From: Mucilaginibacter empetricola
GTDB lineage: Bacteria > Bacteroidota > Bacteroidia > Sphingobacteriales > Sphingobacteriaceae
Direction: 5' to 3'
DNA: 64,000 nt
Assembly: GCF_024808665.1 (NCBI RefSeq)
Contig: NZ_JANUBZ010000001.1
Span: 248,001 to 312,000 of the forward strand
Shown here: piece by piece, positions 61,660-64,000 of the stretch
Layout: each line of letters opens with the position of its first letter
Numbering within the stretch: position 1 is the stretch's first letter
Program-made: the position numbers and the translations under genes
The notes under the pieces: model-generated
Databases searched by the model: none
What the model was told of the DNA's origin: nothing
Seen by the model: the letters and a program-made list of their open reading frames with translations, nothing else

Positions 61660-64000
61660 TTATTTTGTAAACCACCTGCGGATATTCCACCATTTCTTTT
61701 CTTCTGTATCTACATAATATCCCGAACTCTCGTAACCTGTATAATCAGAATAATAGTAATGTTTTGCTCCATAGCTATCTCCACTAAATTTAGTAGTGTA
61801 ATACCTCGAATGCAAAAGATCCTGTTCAAAAGCGTTAAGAACTATAGCTGTATTATCCAAATTATATTCCTGTGCTACACGTTGCGGTACGGTTGCCGCA
61901 TAAAATTTCGATTTGCCCGATCGTATTACAAAAAGGTTTACGTCGCTTGTTCTGATTAAAGGAACCGCATCAGAAACCAATCCAATAGGGGCCGTATCAA
62001 CCATTATAAAGTCGTACGTTTGTTTTAACTCATCTATAAGCTGCCCCATTCGTGCCGAGTGCAGCAATTCTGATGGATTTGGCGGAACCGGACCTGAAAT
62101 TATAAAATCAAGGTTTTTTTGCGATGAGTGGTTGATAATATCACCCACCTCGCATTGATTGGCCAGGTAATTACTTAAGCCCACATCATTAGGCACATGG
62201 AACGTTTTATGTATTTTAGATCGACGTAAATCCGCAGCTATTAAAACCACTTTTTTGTCGATAAGTGATAGCGTGCTGGCCAGGTTCACCGCTACAAATG
62301 ATTTTCCTTCGCCTGCTACTTCCGATGTGATGCAAATTACCTTCACCTTTTTTTCGGAAGCTATAAAACTAAGGTTGGTACGCACTGATCGCACCGATTC
62401 GGCAAAAATTGATTTGGGTTTACTGATAGCCAATATTTGCGTACTATATTCATCTATCTCTTCCGGAAACTTCCTGATAACGCCTAAAATGGGTATAGAC
62501 GTTAAACTTTCAACAGTTTCTTTATCATAAATAAAAGGATTTAAAATCCTGATTAAGATGATTGAACCCAATCCAATTATCAAACCAAAAATTATAGCCG
62601 TGCGGTGCATGCCACTTACATCGGGCGATACAGGACCAAAATTGGGCTGAGCCAAATCAATAATAGTGGCACCAGGCATTATACCCGCGCTGGTTATTTG
62701 CGCATCCAGCTTTTTTTCGGAAAGAAAGGAGTATACCTTATCGTTAATTTCATAATCGCGTTTCAGGCTAAGCAAATCGCGTTCTGCTACCGGCAACTGC
62801 GACATTTGTTGGTTTACAGGCACCAGTTGCGTATTCAAATATTGTATCTTACTATCAATTGATTTATTTTCTGCATTGATAATATTCAACGCATTATTTT
62901 TTATCTGCAAAATCTGCTGATCAATATCCTGTACCGGTGCTGAATTAAGGTTATATGTTTTTAATAATGTGCTTTTTTCGCCAATAAGGCCATTAAGCGT
63001 TGTTATAGAAGTAGCCAATTCTGAGTCACTAAGACCATTTAAATTGAAGTTCAGGTTTAAATTATCCTTCCCTTTTATTATTTCCTGCTTTACCTGGTCA
63101 AGGGCTATTGCCTGAATTTTCAGTAATGCCATTTGGCTACCCAATTCTTTTGCCTCGCTCGCTGTTGCTTCAGAAGCAGTACCTACATCTAATATTTTTT
63201 TACTTTGCTTGTACTGAGTAATAGAATTTTCAGACCCCTTAACCTCTTTTGATAAAAAATCCAGCTGACTATCAATAAACTGAATCATTTGCGTGGCCGA
63301 CTGCGTACGTTGGTTGCGGTCGTAATTCAAATACTCCTTCATTATAGCATTCAAAATATCGGCGGCAAACTGAGGGTTTAAATCGGTTTCCTGTAATGAA
63401 ATGATATTGGAGTTTTTGGCTGCCTCACTGGTATGAAACCCTCCTCTTACGCGCCCAACAAAATCCTCGGGGGCATTCAGCTTAAACAAAATGGAAGTTG
63501 TTTTGGGCAATTCACCCGGGTAGCTTATGCTAAATGATGTTGGCCCTATGGTAAAAGGTACATTATAGTAGCAGGTTTGATCGATGTCTTTCCCGCCATT
63601 TTTATATATTATGTTAAAACTTTTTTTATTAACCGGATTAAAAGTAACCAGATCATGAAAAAAATTCAGGCTGTCAAATTTTACCAGCTGAACATTAAGT
63701 GGTTTTGCAGGATATAATTCACTTGTGCGGCTCAAAACCCGGCCCACAACGAAGAAACTGATGCGATAATCCAGTTGCTTTATTGCGTTTAACAGCAACG
63801 GCGTACTTTGCAGCACTATGGTTTCGCTTTGAATTTTTGACATAGATGCCCTATCACTTACCGGCGAAAATCCGGCCAGATCGGGTAGTTCCGACTTCTT
63901 TTCTTCAAATTTCATGGTCGAATAAGTGGCATATATCTTAGGCGTATACCACAAATACAAATTCGAAAAAACCATACATATAAGTAACGATCCGGCTATC
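61660..64000 (-). CDS. Wzc-like polysaccharide co-polymerase/tyrosine autokinase (partial)
   Basis: The reading frame runs past the right edge, so the N terminus is missing; the ATG at 63975 lies inside a membrane helix and is not the start. Present are the extracytoplasmic Wzz-type domain, coiled coil, a GNVR segment (PVAERDLLSLKRDYEI), the second membrane helix, and a cytoplasmic BY-kinase with SEVAGEGKS (Walker A), VVLIAADLRR (Walker A') and FIMVDTAPIG (Walker B). The C-terminal tail has about ten Tyr residues within 33. It controls polymer length and export. Confidence 0.93.
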   Translation of the reverse strand, partial: IAGSLLICMVFSNLYLWYTPKIYATYSTMKFEEKKSELPDLAGFSPVSDRASMSKIQSETIVLQSTPLLLNAIKQLDYRISFFVVGRVLSRTSELYPAKPLNVQLVKFDSLNFFHDLVTFNPVNKKSFNIIYKNGGKDIDQTCYYNVPFTIGPTSFSISYPGELPKTTSILFKLNAPEDFVGRVRGGFHTSEAAKNSNIISLQETDLNPQFAADILNAIMKEYLNYDRNQRTQSATQMIQFIDSQLDFLSKEVKGSENSITQYKQSKKILDVGTASEATASEAKELGSQMALLKIQAIALDQVKQEIIKGKDNLNLNFNLNGLSDSELATSITTLNGLIGEKSTLLKTYNLNSAPVQDIDQQILQIKNNALNIINAENKSIDSKIQYLNTQLVPVNQQMSQLPVAERDLLSLKRDYEINDKVYSFLSEKKLDAQITSAGIMPGATIIDLAQPNFGPVSPDVSGMHRTAIIFGLIIGLGSIILIRILNPFIYDKETVESLTSIPILGVIRKFPEEIDEYSTQILAISKPKSIFAESVRSVRTNLSFIASEKKVKVICITSEVAGEGKSFVAVNLASTLSLIDKKVVLIAADLRRSKIHKTFHVPNDVGLSNYLANQCEVGDIINHSSQKNLDFIISGPVPPNPSELLHSARMGQLIDELKQTYDFIMVDTAPIGLVSDAVPLIRTSDVNLFVIRSGKSKFYAATVPQRVAQEYNLDNTAIVLNAFEQDLLHSRYYTTKFSGDSYGAKHYYYSDYTGYESSGYYVDTEEKKWWNIRRWFTK

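Overview
The window looks like a chromosomal segment of a Bacteroidota bacterium, most likely in the Sphingobacteriaceae (Mucilaginibacter/Pedobacter-like). This rests on the protein types (short LeuA, 84-residue AtpC, atpDC as a separate pair, Bacteroidota-type IlvC and DnaA), the moderate A+T content, -7 promoter boxes of the TAnnTTTG type, weak or absent Shine-Dalgarno sequences, and intergenic spaces crowded with palindromic repeats. The genus is an inference; no rRNA is present.

Region 1 (1-17.9 kb, + strand) begins with dnaA and then carries a nearly complete branched-chain amino acid locus: ilvD, ilvB, ilvN, a small SAM methyltransferase, ilvC, a GxxExxY-protein cassette, a small monooxygenase-like gene, leuB, leuA, leuC, leuD, a second LeuA/citramalate-synthase-like gene and ilvA, followed by a Fic protein. 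IlvA makes 2-oxobutanoate; IlvBN, IlvC and IlvD make the valine/isoleucine keto acids; LeuA, LeuCD and LeuB extend 2-oxoisovalerate towards leucine. No aminotransferase was found. Many of the gaps are filled by palindromic or inverted-repeat elements that often run right up to the next start codon.

Region 2 (17.8-25.9 kb) holds housekeeping and stress genes: atpC and atpD (minus strand), a quinone-oxidoreductase-like gene, a Crp/Fnr regulator, a metal-dependent decarboxylase-like amidohydrolase, a peroxiredoxin, one tRNA-Arg(ACG) followed by two tandem chimeric tRNA-like copies with a Cys anticodon, adk and obgE.

Region 3 (26.0-64.0 kb) is a surface-polysaccharide locus. After one plus-strand acyltransferase and a bidirectional terminator, all genes from the right edge down to 27.2 kb lie on the minus strand with mostly overlapping or near-zero spacing, so they probably form one very long operon: a Wzc-type tyrosine autokinase (cut by the window edge), an UpxY/NusG-like antiterminator, AsnB-like amidotransferase, about twenty glycosyltransferase-like genes, five methyltransferases, one sugar SDR, a Wzm/Wzt ABC exporter, a Wzy-like membrane protein, a GT2 glycosyltransferase fused to an exosortase-like membrane domain, a WcaF-like acetyltransferase and a terminal membrane protein. 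Likely division of labour: the antiterminator keeps RNA polymerase going, glycosyltransferases and methyltransferases build a long methylated glycan, Wzt/Wzm and Wzc handle export and length control, and the Wzy-like/exosortase module may polymerise or attach the product.

Most notable items: the GT2-exosortase fusion with its Wzy-like and GT4 partners; the GxxExxY nuclease-like gene enclosed in a 26-bp perfect inverted repeat; the chimeric tRNA-like tandem copies; a repeat inserted inside another repeat in the ilv operon; and the heavy use of TTG/GTG (and probably CTG) start codons, many in NTGA overlaps, in the polysaccharide operon.
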